64,000 bases of DNA from Nematostella vectensis (Eukaryota; Cnidaria; Anthozoa; Actiniaria; Edwardsiidae), in contig NC_064045.1 of NCBI RefSeq assembly GCF_932526225.1, forward strand, positions 11,650,442 through 11,714,441, in the 5' to 3' direction. Shown piece after piece: positions 23,320 to 35,405 of the stretch. A model generated the notes under the pieces. That model was not told the DNA's origin and did not search any database. It saw only the letters and a list, made by a program, of their open reading frames with translations. A program made the position numbers and the translations under genes. The number at the start of each line of letters is the position of its first letter. Position 1 is the first letter of the stretch.

Positions 23320-23412
23320 TAGGCTCGGTTTCCAGCCGTGACTACGTCGCGCTCCGCTAATGGGAGAGGATCGCGTACGCACCGAAACCACTACGGCAGG
23401 AAACAGAGCCTA
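23320..23412. mobile_element. 93-bp MITE upstream of MPG, copy 2
   Basis: Same insertion as 10600-10692, with the same 9-bp target duplications ggagaatac (23311-23319 and 23413-23421). It was inherited through the large duplication. Confidence 0.8.
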
Positions 23413-23513
23413 GGAGAATACTCAAGTCCTTGGCAGCTGGGACCCCTGTGTCAACTATCAGTATTTTTGGGATACCTGTGGAAAATGAAAAAAAAGCCTC
23501 CCTTTCTTCCAAA

Positions 23514-26329
23514 ATGGCGGACAAAATGATATACAAAAGATCCTCCAAACACAAAGACATTGAATCGGCTCAAAGAGACACCAGTAGAAAAAATCAAAAA
23601 GACCAACAACATAGCAGATACTTCAAATCAATGCCAAATCTGGCTCAGCCGATTTTAGGAGCAAAAAAAACTACCAGGCTTCAAAAAAGAGGTTCACATC
23701 GCATCAAAGTGTTTAAAACTGGACGTCACTCAACATACTGGAAGACTAGGGAGATTATTTTATGATATTTCTACTATAGACCTTGCAAAGGATTTGCTCG
23801 GCAAGCTTTTATACCGTGTGTTGACAGGGGGTAAAGTCGTGATCGGTCGTATCGTGGAGACAGAGGCCTATCTTGGTAGAACCGACAAGGCTTGTCATTC
23901 GTTTGGCGGTAAGCGAACGGCGAGAAACGAAGCGATGTTCATGGCACCAGGAACGGCTTACGTATACTTCATCTACGGGATGTATTATTGTCTGAATATC
24001 TCGAGTCGCGAGGAAGGCGCTTGTGTGCTGGTCAGAGCTCTGGAACCAGTCAAGGGTTAGTATGAATATCTGAATTCATGATATACATAGTATCTTTAAA
24101 CAAATAATGTCAATAGTAATTTACACTCTATAAATATCTTTAAAAAAATAATGTTCAATAGTACTTTACACCCTATAAAAAATATTAGTTGAATAAATGT
24201 TGAATAAATGAAGCTAGTATTACCCTCCTTGAAATATTGTATTCAGATGAGTTGCCAGGGTTTACTTAGGGGATGGGCAGACATAGGTCACATGTTTATA
24301 ATTTGGCAATCCCTTATTTGGTCTGCTTAGCAGCTGCTCTCAGTGTCACGCAAGCCTTCCCTACAAGCAGCTGCTGTAAACCAAACCACATTCTTTTCCC
24401 CTCATCGACCAATCAGAATCCTGTTTCAGAATCCTGAAACACTTCGGGCGCTATGCTTATTGCCTTAGCCTGAATAAGCAGAGCAGTGAGAACACCCAGA
24501 AAGTGTCGCATCTAAATTCAAGATTTTTTTCATTGGACAAACAATACAATCCAATTGCTGTAGGCAAGAAAAGTAGACAGGGCTGATCGTCACATCTTTT
24601 AGGATATAAAATTTCAACAAGCTCCCATCCCTTAGGGGGTGTTGAAGGATTTTTCCAATTTTGCCATTTCTTAGGGTATAAAATTAGACCAACTGCTATT
24701 CCTAAGGGGATGTTTAGAATTTTTTTCGATTCTGTTATCTCTTAGGGTATAAAGTGCGACCAATTGCTATTCTTAAGGGGATGTTTAACGGTTTTTCTCG
24801 ATTGTGCCACACTTTAGGGTTAAAAATTCCTTCAACCACACCCAATTTGCTATCTCTTAGGGGTAAAGTTTCTGTTGACCACGCCCCAAGTGCCCTCCCT
24901 TAGGATTAAAATCGATTTTGCCGACGATCACCCCCTCTGTTTTTATCTGTCCCCCCCTGGGGATGAATGCCAACAAGAGCCATTTGATAGTGTGTGATAT
25001 ATGCACATTACTTGTAATAAACCTTTCCTTAGTCGCCTCCTCCTTCGTTTAGGTCTTAAGAAATTTTGCAAATCTAGTAAGGAGCTTGTAGCATTCAACA
25101 TGGCAAATAAATTTGCGAAACTTCTTACATAAACTTTGAGCACGGAAAGGTTCAATCGACAACTTCACCTCAAAATATATTGCTTGTTGCGTCCTGTTAT
25201 GTGATTACTTGTGTATGTCATAAACAGTTATCGCAATCTATGTTTCCTCAGGGTTTTCATCTCATGATTATTCCATTAATTAACGAATAGATTCAACACA
25301 TACAAAGTTATTTCAAAGTTGTGCTCCAAATATGCTGTTTTCCTGCCAACTCTGACATATTGACCTCATATTGACGCTCATCTAATTCCGTCGTCTAATT
25401 GGTCTGTTATCTTTATAAAGGAAAGTAGAGACGATGTAAAACTATTCCTCATTAGACAAGCTATTCCTCATAGGCAGACTATTTCTCACTAGACAGGCTA
25501 TTCCTCATTAGGCAGACTATTTCTCATTAGACAGGCTATTCCTCATTAGGGAGACTATTTCTCATTAGACAGGCTATTCCTCATTAGGCAGGCTATTCCT
25601 CATTAGACAGGCTACTTCAAGCAAGGCACAACGAGAATCACCTGTCCCATTTATGTATCCTTGAGTAACTGGATATGGATTAGTTTAGTTTGGGGGTACT
25701 TTTCTTAGGGCGTATTGGGTCGTGTAGCAGCTCTCAGAAGATTTCTCCTGATTGGATAGATGCACCACAGACAAAACAATTGAAAAGAAAAAGGTAGAAT
25801 GGCAATTCAATAGAACAATGAGGTAATTCAGCCAGTTATGTTTAAGCCTTTTGAGCGGGCTGCTACATATCTGGACGTATTTGTGCTTAGAAATTGCATA
25901 AATGCTAGGAACTGCACTAAGATGATTTTCTTTGCCTGGCCCTTGCTTTTCAAACAACAGGCTGCAAATATATTATAAACAATTATCTCTTTTATCTCAG
26001 GACTTGATACAATGAGGAAATTCCGAGGAGCTAAACACAAGGACAAGGGAGCAGGTCTAAAGGAAATCCAGCTATGTAATGGACCCTCTAAGCTCTGCCA
26101 AGCATTAGACATCAACAAGACAAACCTAAATAAAAAAGATCTGGTAACATCTAACCGATTTTGGATTGAGGAAGATGATAGTGGTGGAAGGTTTAAGGTG
26201 GTGACATCTCATAGAATAGGGATTGATTCGTATGGTGCCGAAGCCTCATCACAGCCTATGAGATTTTATGTTTATGGATGTAGAAGTGTCAGTGTTAGAG
26301 ATAAGAAGGCTGAGGCTGAATTAAATTAA
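23514..26329 (+). pseudogene. MPG: Alkyladenine DNA glycosylase, copy 2 (frameshifted)
   Basis: Both exons are present (23514-24055 and 26001-26329) with intact splice sites. Relative to copy 1, exon 1 has lost 17 bp at about 23688. The frame from the conserved ATG (MADKMIYKRSS) therefore runs into unrelated codons and stops at 23765, before the catalytic domain. The catalytic exon sequence itself remains open (IVETEAYLG, YVYFIYGMYYCLNIS), and exon 2 is open to its stop codon. An extra A in the upstream A-run also puts the ATG at 23485 out of frame. A truncated product from a later start is conceivable, but I see no suitable ATG before the catalytic Glu. Confidence 0.85.
25443..25612. repeat. 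22/44-bp tandem repeat in MPG copy 2 intron
   Basis: Paralogue of 12703-12868 with the same unit order. Confidence 0.85.
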
Positions 26330-26597
26330 TAAATCTTTTGGTGAACTAGTCACTGGGAGCACATTTGAATGCCAGGATGACCTACATACAGTAATAAGCA
26401 TTATTGAGGTAAGTAACAGTAGGCTTAATTTCCAGCTTGTTCATGTGAGCACGCGATCAGAACGGGGGCTCAAACATCACCTGCACACCGAGCCTAAAAT
26501 TTTCAGTGGAAATACAAAGGAGTGAGGAAAGAGCACCCTTTGCTCGCTCCCTTCCATTTCCACAGACGCTACGCAGAAATTCTTGCATCACAGACTT

Positions 26598-26795
26598 AGG
26601 CCAGGACTAAGTTAGGGGGTAGAGAGCCGGTGATATAATACCTTGGATGGAAAACACAGTGGACATCTGAACAACATCATTGATTGGAAGGCAAAGAAGG
26701 TGCCCCAAGCAGTCGCCATGCAACTCATGTCATGGAACACAGGTTACATAGAAATTGTTGTTGTTTTTTAAGAGGGAAAAATACTATTAACCCTT
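26598..26795. repeat. Copy-2-specific insert, dispersed repeat
   Basis: About 200 bp absent from copy 1 (near 13835). It contains cagtcgccatgcaactcatg and ggaacacaggtta; a related stretch occurs at about 42170-42215, so it is probably a dispersed repeat. Confidence 0.55.
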
Positions 26796-27339
26796 TCACT
26801 CCTGGGTGCTTTTGAGCAAAATTGTAAGAAAAAAAGACTGAAAACAGAAACTCCCCCCCTATCTCATATTCAACACTACCAGTTAAATTAAGCTACCGCT
26901 GACACAAGATGGTATGCCTTGAAGTTTTCAACAATGCACTGCAGTGTCTTTTTCAATCTAGAGACGGCATTGCTTCAGCCTTTTGCTACAACAGTTTTGC
27001 TTGTAATTTGCTTAAAAATTACAGCTTTTTCACATCTGGAGAGTGCCTTAGGACATCTTGAAGCCTATTTCGGCACAAATAATGCTGTTCTTATGGATAT
27101 TTGCACGCTGAGGTTGATTCAATGGGATAATTCCTTGTTTGGGTTTCACCGAGTGAGAAAAGAATTTTCTAGTGAATGGCCTGCTCATACTGTCCAATGT
27201 GGTACGTCTTTGCTATCCAACCTTATTCAAAAATTGTTTTTCGGCTTATTCTGTAAGCTAATTATGTAAGTTTTCACTCGATGACATTTTCTTGGCAAGC
27301 CTACATCTAAAGGTTTTGATGTTGCCTGTTACCTAACTC

Positions 27340-27945
27340 TCTTTTTGTGCCTCGTGGCACACGAGGCCTCCACCAAATGCTTCCAGTGTGTTCTGTTGGC
27401 AGCAACAGCTCTTGCCTCATCCCATGTCCTCCATCCCGCACTGTTCCTTTATCTCTCTACTGTTTTTCGCCAACTGGTCTTAGGGCTTTCTCTCTTCCAT
27501 TTTTCTTCAGGTTTTCACGACACGTCGGTCTTTATCTTTCTGTTTGTCCTAGCGAACATGTCCCATCACGAACCACCTTCTCTCTTAATCTCTTCGCTGA
27601 ACAATTTCGTCTCCGTCCTCTCGAGTAGCCGTCTCTTGGTAACGTGATCTTTTCATTTTACTTTGAGAATTCTCCTCAGACACAGGTTGTAAAATACGTC
27701 TATTTGTTGGCCATCTCCTACATTTATCTTCCATGTTTAACATCCGTAAAGTAGCACTCCTCGACTTCATCTCGTGTCCATCTATTGTAACTCCCGACTC
27801 CAACTATTGCTCCCACCAAAGTTTATCAGTTTGGTCTTGTCCTTCCTGATTTTCAATTGTGAAACACTAAACATCAAGGCAAGTACCTCACTTGCTGGCT
27901 ACGGCCCTGCAACATCTGCAAAGTCTAGATCGTCGAGTTTAGATG
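27340..27945 (-). pseudogene. LINE (non-LTR retrotransposon) 3' fragment
   Basis: Minus-strand remnant of a LINE reverse transcriptase C-terminal region in several frames. It carries a degenerate palm motif LDDLDFADV (about 27935-27905), then DVFYNLCLRRILKVK, a KTSWRKTVERERNSAGW stretch, and the terminus WKHLVEASCATRHE near 27350. These are the conserved 3'-end blocks of a widespread LINE protein. Multiple stops and frameshifts make it dead. It begins about 90 bp past the right edge of duplication copy 2. Confidence 0.8.
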
Positions 27946-30139
27946 TATAATTCCACCTGATTGCATGTCAATTTTTTTTTCTACAGTCCTTATAATAAAT
28001 AGGGGGCTAAAAGATCACCGGACTGTTTGGGTGGCAAACTAGCGCCCTCTTAGTCTTTAAGCGGCAAAATAACAGCAAGGAAAAGCAAATTATTCAGCGT
28101 TAACGAAAAAATACCATTTTTTTTTTCAGAAAGGGTTTAGTTTCATTATTTTGTTTTTTCGTCGTCCTCTGGTGAGACGGGCGCAGTCATTTCTAATTTT
28201 TCGGTTGATTATTTTGTTTAGAATTTGCCAACCAGAAAGATTAGGTGATCTCTTAGCACAAGTCCCCTATTCTACTGCTATCAAACCCAAGCATATTGCA
28301 TCTTGTTTTACACTAATAACTTATGCGCATGCGCGTGTTTTTGTCGACGTAAAGACTTAAAGTTTAAAGACTGGGACTGTCCTACCGCCCGTTATTCAAA
28401 AACACACAAATTCCTCTTGCAATGGTAGAATTTATATTTCATATAATAATCGTATCATAACATTACAAATGTCAGATCCTCTTATAATACAACATTTTAA
28501 AAGTATGAATGTAGTCTAAGTGATTTGTAAAATAAGAGTCTATTTTTTGTCAAAAATTTTTGAAATGCTATTTACAAATAATTATTATTTATCCATCCTC
28601 TTCAAATAACAGAAATAAGATAGATAAAACAAAGAAATGCTCAGGCTAGCAAACATAAATTTGTTTGAGTGTACAGAAGGGCAGATACACAGCATCATGC
28701 ACAGTTCACTCATCAACAAGGTTAAATTCAAGAACTCCCTAAAGTACCCTTGTCAGCCACACCTTTGTTATTGTTTTTATTTAATATTGGAAGTCACATA
28801 ATGTACTATAAAATCTCGAAATAACTATCTAAAAATAAAGTCTGAAACCTTGTTTACCAACTTCAATCGGAAATATCGCACTGGCTTCCCCAAATCCACC
28901 GATGGAAATGGATGCTTTTTCCACTTTGTACTTTGCTAGGATGACAAAATGGCGGCTGGCAGAGGCTGTTTAAGGGTACTGACCACCCTGAATGAACCTG
29001 CACTTCTAACCTTCGGCAAACTCTGTGATTTTCAAGTGACAAACGGCAGTTGAAAATTGTTGCAAGAGTCTGTTTTATATCGAAAATTGCAGAAGTTCGA
29101 GTTTAGGGTTTCATTTGTAAAAATTACTTAATTCATTTTAAAATTTACAAAACGTACCATTTAAATTATAAAACTTAAGGCATCTCATCACATATCTAGA
29201 ATAGTTTTCGAGCCGGCACGAGTTTCTCCCTTTACTCGAATGACAAACTTCATGTTTATCTGAAAGTGAAAATACGAGTGTGTTAAAATGCGTGGCACAA
29301 TATCAGGTGAATCATGAATATAAGCTAGCAAAGAAAAGCCAACACGTATACAATAACAGTCTGAATCGTATCATTCATTCATTACTCCGAAAACTGAGTA
29401 AATCATAAATAGAAATAGAGTATTTTTTTTAAATTTGATGCTGTAGTTAGTAGTCGCCAGTTTCCCTAACAAAATTTCAATCTGATTTAAATATTATCAA
29501 AACTTCCTGCTAGATGGGTAACATACCCAGGCCATCGTCAAGCCCATGCGGCAACATAAAAGCTGGCCACATAATGGACGTTAAAAATTAGTATAAAATT
29601 GAAAATACTGTACAGTTTACGATAAAAAGCACTGCAAATGTGTAAGTCACATTGTTTGCTTGTATGCTCCATTTACGTTTCCCTTTCTCAAACTTCTGTC
29701 GCTTACATCGATAACCAGTCACTTTTATAATACTTTTATTCACCAACTGGTCCTTACTGTCTGCTAATAGAGGTAATAAAAGCAAAAAAAATAATAATAC
29801 ATTTAAACTTGGATGAAAGGTAGCCACGGCTGCTTGATGGAGGGTGGTCAAAATGATTAAGCGACCCATCCCAGGAAATTGGAAAGTGTTTCCTTAATAG
29901 AAGGTAGCGGGTAAACAGGCGACCGCATAATAGAGGTCCCTTTATAGCTATGTGATACCATGTAAACTCACTTTGTATTTTCCCCAGACTCCCATTGCTG
30001 CTCCTAATGTTGTATCTTGTGGGAGAAGATGATGAACTGTAACAAGAAGTTAATACCTATAAGTCACACTTAACACAGATCACTAACATCCATCCTCATC
30101 ATCATTATAATCATACTCATCATCATATCATCTCAATAT
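27946..30139. other. No gene recognised; one dispersed repeat
   Basis: AT-rich intergenic DNA. It contains the dispersed repeat at 28751-28974. Close to 30140 it turns into TCA-rich simple sequence that serves as the Gypsy insertion site. Confidence 0.55.
28751..28974 (+). repeat. Dispersed repeat, copy A
   Basis: Direct repeat of 37021-37239, from the cacacctttgttattg stretch to atgacaaaatggcggctg. The two differ by small indels. No coding potential. Confidence 0.8.
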
Positions 30140-30276
30140 TGTCATGTTCTGACCGGGATACCCGTGTTGGTAGGTGGACCGCTGTAAGTGTTGTGGGCTC
30201 GGATTGCTCACGTGTTCCAGAGCCGATCGGCCTTGTAAAGTTGTTGTTGAATTGAGATAAAATTCAAGATTTTACA
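30140..30276 (+). repeat. Gypsy 5' LTR
   Basis: 137 bp, TG...CA ends, similar to 34666-34797 but containing a stretch (ggaccgctg) that the 3' LTR lacks. It has diverged enough to show the insertion is old. Confidence 0.88.
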
Positions 30277-30324
30277 CGTGGCGACGAGGGAAAAAAAAAA
30301 AGACAAGTCAAGAAGGAGGCGCTA

Positions 30325-31090
30325 GTGGTAAATTGGGACCGCAAAAACTCAACGAAAGACCGAAAATCCGGTGAGTTTGTTCCACAAATGGCGACCGCAG
30401 CGTTGTATGGCAACCTCTTTGCTTTTGGTGAGACCGAACACAATTGGACGGAGTTTATAGAGACACACGAACGTTATCTTGCTGCGAACAAAACAAGAGT
30501 GAGCATTTTGTTCGCCAACGTAGGGCCAAAAGCGTACAACATAATCAAAAGTTTGTGTTTACCGGAGAAACCGGCGGACAAAACATTTGAGTTTATCACC
30601 AAGGCAGTGAAACATCACTTTAAACCGAAGTTTTCCGAAGCATGCGCGAGTCTTTTCTCGAGAATCAGGAGAAGTAATGAAAGTGTCATGATGTATGTTG
30701 CGGAACTCAGAAGATTATCAGTTCCATGTTATTTCGGAGAATTTCTAAACCGAGCCTTGAAGAATGGATTAATGGCCGGAATAAATTATGCAAAAATCCA
30801 ACAGAAAAATTTATTCACACCAGATGAAAACCTAACATTTGATAAGGCTTTCCATATCGCAGAGGCATATGAATCTGCATGCCGCAATGTTAGAGAAATG
30901 CAGGGAGGTCCCACTAGACAGAGGGGTAACTATGAAAATAAACGGAGGCATGTTTCCATGTCCCATAAGACACCTACGTCAAGGGGGACAATTTTACAGA
31001 TGTGGAAATTCCCATGACCCATGATCATGCTGTTTCAAAGATCAAATTTGCCACAATTGCGGGAAGAAAGGCCATGCGAAAAGAGCATGC
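30325..31090 (+). pseudogene. Gypsy gag
   Basis: An open frame from about 30325 to 31017 encodes a retrotransposon Gag/capsid-like region: helical, with the ETHERYLAANKT and FKPKFSEACASLFSRI blocks. After a stop, another frame continues with zinc-knuckle cysteines (CHNCGKKGHAKRAC at about 31050-31090). The first Met in frame is at 30325. The Gag-to-knuckle break makes it a pseudogene. Confidence 0.8.
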
Positions 31091-31189
31091 AGGTCCGGAG
31101 CTAGCATTATCCATGTTGAAGAAGAAGTTTTCACTGAAGATGAAGATAGTGAGGGGGGCCCCGAGGAAATGTATCATATAAGAAATCCA

Positions 31190-34100
31190 GGAAATAAAGT
31201 TCCACCAATTAATATACACCTAGAAGTAGACGGGAGGCAAACTGGGTTTGAAAAGGGTCACCCTATACCTTGATTTTGGAAGAAACCGCCAAAACTCTGC
31301 CAAGTTTCCACAAAATGAAGTCATCTGAGTTAGACCTTACTTCGTTTACAGGACACAGATTGAAAGTCCTGGGAACTATTGAGACTGTTGTCAATTACCA
31401 TGGTGGCAACTCATGAACCATTCCAGTTGTCGTTACAAATCACAAGGGAGTTAAACTTGCTGGGATGTAGTAGAGCAGCTTAGCGTGATAAGTGTTAACC
31501 ATTTGAAGGAAACCCTGACCCTAGAGATTGTGCTTGAAATGCACCAAGATTCTTTTTAGAGATGAATTGGGGGAAATGAAAGGCGCGCACGCTAATATTG
31601 TTGTTGACCATAGTGCAAAACCACTTTTCTACAAACCGCGCCCACTCCCATTTGATATGAAGAGCAAGGTCATTGCAGAGATTGACCGACTCGTGGAACA
31701 GGATGTGATAGAGACAATCAGACTGGGCAGCGCCGGTGCTGAAACCTAACGGTGAGATTAGACTGTGGAGAATATAAGGTGACTGTTAACAAGGTTTCCA
31801 AGGTGGAGCAGTACCCAATGACCACCTTGGAGGAACTGACTACCCAGAGAGCAGGAGGGACTATGTATCATAAGCTTGATCTCTCTCATGCATATTCCCA
31901 GGTAGAGCTTGACCCAGATAGCAGGAAGTTTACAACCATCAACACTGTGAAGGGTATGTTCCAGTATAACGTCTGCCATATGGAATCGCCTCCAGCGGCC
32001 TTCCAACGTGCGATAGAAGGACTGTTGCATGGAATACCTCAGGTAGGTGTATATCTAGACGATATCCTCGTGTCAGGTAAAAGCACTGCTGAGTCGCTTG
32101 AGATTTAGAGAAAGTCCTAGGAAGGCCGAGACTTAAGAAAGAGAAGTGTGTGTTTATGCAAGACAAGGTTGTATACCTGGGGCATCAGATTGACAAGACG
32201 GGCATATCTCCAGTCAAGCACAAGGTTGAGGCACTAGTTAAGGCCAAAACACCGGAGAATGTCACGAAACTGAAGGCATACCTAGGCCTATTGAATTACT
32301 GCGGTAGATTCTTGAAGGGACTGTCCCGGGTCTTTCACCCTCTGCACAAGCTCCTAGAGTATGGGGTGAAGTGGCACTGGGGACCAGAACTGCAGGCACG
32401 TTTTGAACTAACTGAGAAGATGATTCTCTCAGCAGGACTTTTGGTACACTATGATACCCAAAGAGCACTAGCACTCCATTGTGATGCTACTCATTATGGC
32501 CTAGGCGCAGTACTATCCCATATCATGGAGGATGGCTCCGAAAGACCTGTGGGGTTTGCAAGCCGGACGCTAAGCGATGCTGAGAAGAACTACAGCCAAC
32601 TAGACAAGGAGGGAGCCGCCGTAATCTTCGGGCTAAAGAAGTTCCACAAGTATGTGTTTGGTCGAGATTTTGATATAGTCACGGACCACAAGCTATTGTT
32701 GTCATTGCTCCAGGAGGCAAAGCAGACGCCGGTCATGGCATTGCACAGAATTCAGCGATGGTCCATATTGATAAAGCCATACCAGTACCACATGAATAAC
32801 AGAGCAGGAAATCAGCATGCCAACGCGGACTGTATGTCCCGACTGCCATTACCTGTAAAAGCACGTACCGAACCAGAAGACAGGGTATCGAAGAGTTAGA
32901 AGACTGCTCTATCTTGGCTTCAGAGCAGATCAGCCATTGGACAAGAAAAGATCCTGTACTCGCCCATGTGCATGAGTACCTGTTACGCGGATGACCAACG
33001 GATGACAGATCCAGCCCTTATACCTTATCGTAAGAGGAGAGACGAGTTAAGCGTCCAAGCAGGTTGTATCTTATGGGGTGCGAGAGTAATAATTCCACCC
33101 AATGGTAAAGACCAAGTCGAGCGAGAACTCCACTCTGCACATCCAGGTATCAATCGGATAAAGGCCTTGGCCAGGAGTTACGTGTAGTGGCCTGGAATGG
33201 ATGAAGAACTAGAAGAGTTAGTGAAGAGACGTGATGTTCGCCAGGACCGGAGAAGAAACCCGCCATCAGCTTCATTACATCCACGGGAATACCCAGATGG
33301 CCCCTGGAAGCGTATCCACCTAGACTACGGTGGGTTGGTGGAAGGTCATGTTACTGATTATAACTGATGCGTATTCCAAGTGGATTGAGACATGCCTGAT
33401 GAAGTCAATAACATCTCAAGCAACCATCGACAAGCTGCGAGAATGCTTTGCACGGAACGGTATTCCAGATGTTGCCGGATCGGACAAGGGTCCTAACCTT
33501 ATCTCTGATGGACTGTCAGCATTCTTCAGTAAGAACGGCATCCAGCACATACGACAGAGCAAAAAAAAATGGCAAGTTTTCCCAAAATAAGGTCTGGTTA
33601 TCTTCGGTAAGCTTGAATTTTTGCATAGAGGTTCCTTATGTTATGTAAAACAACATATCAAAAAGTATTTTTTTTATGAATTCGTCTTCGAGATATGAGG
33701 CTTGAAGTGCAATTTTCAAATGTTCAAAGTATGAATTCTCCTCGGTTTTTAGGGAGAAATCGGGCTCTGATCAGAAATTAAGCCAACTTTGCTCGCAAAT
33801 ATCTAAATTTCATATCTTCTAAGTTTCTTTAAAATTTGGGATTAAGCTTTTGGTCAGAGAAACTCCTTGTATGCGGAATCTATTGGAAGATTTCATGCCA
33901 TTTTTTCCCTCTGTCAGCACATACCGGTTGCAACAGTACACCTATCCAGCAATGGGCAGGAAGAGCGAACCGTGCAGACCGTAAAGGAAGGGATAAAGAC
34001 AGCGCTTAGAAAGAATTTTACCAAGAAGCTGCAAAGGTTCCTTTTCCAATATCGTGTTACGCCTCACACGACAACCGGTCGTAGCCCAGCAGAATTGTTA

Positions 34101-34565
34101 AACGGCCGTAAGTTGAAGCCAAGGTTTGACTTGTTACACCCTGCTCTCCGACGTCGAGTCAGGAACAACCAGAGTAATATGAAGAGATATCACGATGGCA
34201 AGATACCCCTTAGGGCATTTACAACAGGAGACTTTGTAGGAGCCAACAACTTTGAAAATGGAGTCAGGTGGTTTAAAGGTAAAATCTCCGAGGTAACTGG
34301 CCCTCTTTCATATGCAGTTGAGCTCCTAGACGGTCGACTTGTACCCAGACACATTGACCATTTGCTGAAGCTAGAGGCAGACACAGACGTCAACGAGAAG
34401 GCTAGGGGGAAATTTAATGTCCCCTTAGATCCACTGGTGCTGGCCGGTGTGCGAGCCGGTTGCAGAGACTTTAACAACACCAGAGGATATCCAGTCAGCG
34501 GCTATGCCTACTATAGAGAGCCGCTATCTTACGAGAGCTCGACAAACCCCAAGTTATTTAAATAA
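31190..34565 (+). pseudogene. Gypsy pol: protease, RT, RNase H, integrase
   Basis: Protease remnant at 31220-31450 (LEVDGRQTGFE then YTLILEETAK in a shifted frame; the DTG active site is not visible). RT from about 31580 to 32105, with the KLDLSHAYSQV block and a YLDD catalytic motif at about 32050. RNase H from 32150 to 32899 (YLGHQI, LHCDATHYGLGAVLSH, DKEGAAVIFGLKKFHKYVFG, TDHKLL). Integrase core at 33330-33552 (ITDAYSKWIE), resuming at 33925 with SNGQEERTVQTVKEG and a C-terminal domain to 34565. Frameshifts at about 31750 and 32105, stops near 32900 and 33187, and the nested MITE destroy it. Confidence 0.88.
33553..33915. mobile_element. 363-bp MITE inside the Gypsy integrase
   Basis: Terminal inverted repeats of about 20 bp: gacagagcaaaaaaaaatgg on the left, and the right end reads gacagagggaaaaaatggca in reverse complement. 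A 9-bp target duplication agcacatac flanks it exactly (33544-33552 and 33916-33924). Removing it rejoins the integrase reading. A 9-bp duplication suggests a Mutator-like family. Confidence 0.9.
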
Positions 34566-34665
34566 CTATGTTTGTAAATAAGGTTTAATATCCTTGTTGT
34601 GTTTCACCAGGACTTGGACACACATATCGTTGGATGTGTTGTAGTATGTTTAGCTAGGGAGGAAG

Positions 34666-34797
34666 TGTCATGTACTGACCGGGATGCCTGTGTTGGTGGG
34701 TGTAAGTGTTGTGGGCTCGGATGGCTCACGTGTTCCAGAGCCGATCGGCCTTGTAAAGTTGTTGTTGAATTAAAAGGATAAAAATCAAAATTTTACA
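34666..34797 (+). repeat. Gypsy 3' LTR
   Basis: 132 bp, TGTCATG to TTTACA, preceded by a purine-rich tract. A further copy of this LTR plus flank is at 15533-16262. Confidence 0.88.
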
Positions 34798-35191
34798 AAT
34801 ATCATCATCACCATCTCATCATCACAATCTTATCACTATCTCATTATCATGATACAATACACCAATTTCTTTAGGTCTACCTTGAAAAAGTCTTATTAAA
34901 GACGAAAATTTGGCAGAGTCCAATACCAGTTTTTGGTGTATTATTTATTCTTCTGGTTCACGATCACGACTATTTGGACCTTTTGTATTGATTCATTATC
35001 ATAATTCTATACTCATCATCATCATCATATCATCTCAACATCATAATTACTATCTTATCATTGCATACTCCTAATAATCGACATCAACATGTAACTAGCA
35101 ATCCCCTCCCATCGTCTCTCATTATCATCATCTCATACTCGTTATCATTATCATATCATCGTCATCGTCATCGTCCTAGTCCTCGTCCTCG

Positions 35192-35240
<49 letters not shown>

Positions 35241-35405
35241 AATCATTATAACCATATAACCCCACACCCATACGTGCAGCAATCCCTTACCTGATCCGTC
35301 TAAAGACTCCTCCCACAGTTCTAAGTTATCTACATCAATGTCAGCCCCACAGAAACTCTTGTGCCTTGAATATTGTCTAGACATTAAAGCACAACATTCA
35401 ATGTG
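34798..35405 (+). repeat. Simple-sequence flank duplicated at 15756-16262
   Basis: TCA-rich flank of the Gypsy element, shared with the 15.8-16.3 kb region. It includes a hairpin remnant of Penelope-like termini (34856-34942) and a (TCA)n microsatellite at 35192-35239. Confidence 0.8.

Larger units (their letters stand above)
17970..27253 (+). repeat. Large segmental duplication, copy 2
   Basis: Direct copy of 2812-14322 without the Penelope-like stretch. Copy-specific features are a MITE at 19307-19550, about 280 bp near 20041-20322, an inverted fragment of the long-TIR element at 20630-20800, a 17-bp deletion in MPG, and about 200 bp at 26600-26795. Confidence 0.9.
30140..34797 (+). mobile_element. 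Ty3/Gypsy LTR retrotransposon, degraded
   Basis: Short LTRs of about 135 bp (30140-30276 and 34666-34797) begin TGTCATG and end TTTACA. The element is flanked by an exact 5-bp target duplication aatat (30135-30139 and 34798-34802). A primer-binding-site-like tggcgacgag follows the 5' LTR and a purine tract (agggaggaag) precedes the 3' LTR. The order gag, zinc knuckles, protease region, RT, RNase H, integrase is the Ty3/Gypsy arrangement. Stops, frameshifts and a MITE in the integrase make it non-functional. Confidence 0.93.

Noticed and set aside
27345-27647. Two overlapping plus-strand frames of about 95 codons
   Set aside because: They are antisense to the LINE remnant, whose minus-strand protein blocks are recognisable.
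35061-35294. Histidine-rich frame
   Set aside because: A translation of the (TCA)n microsatellite.
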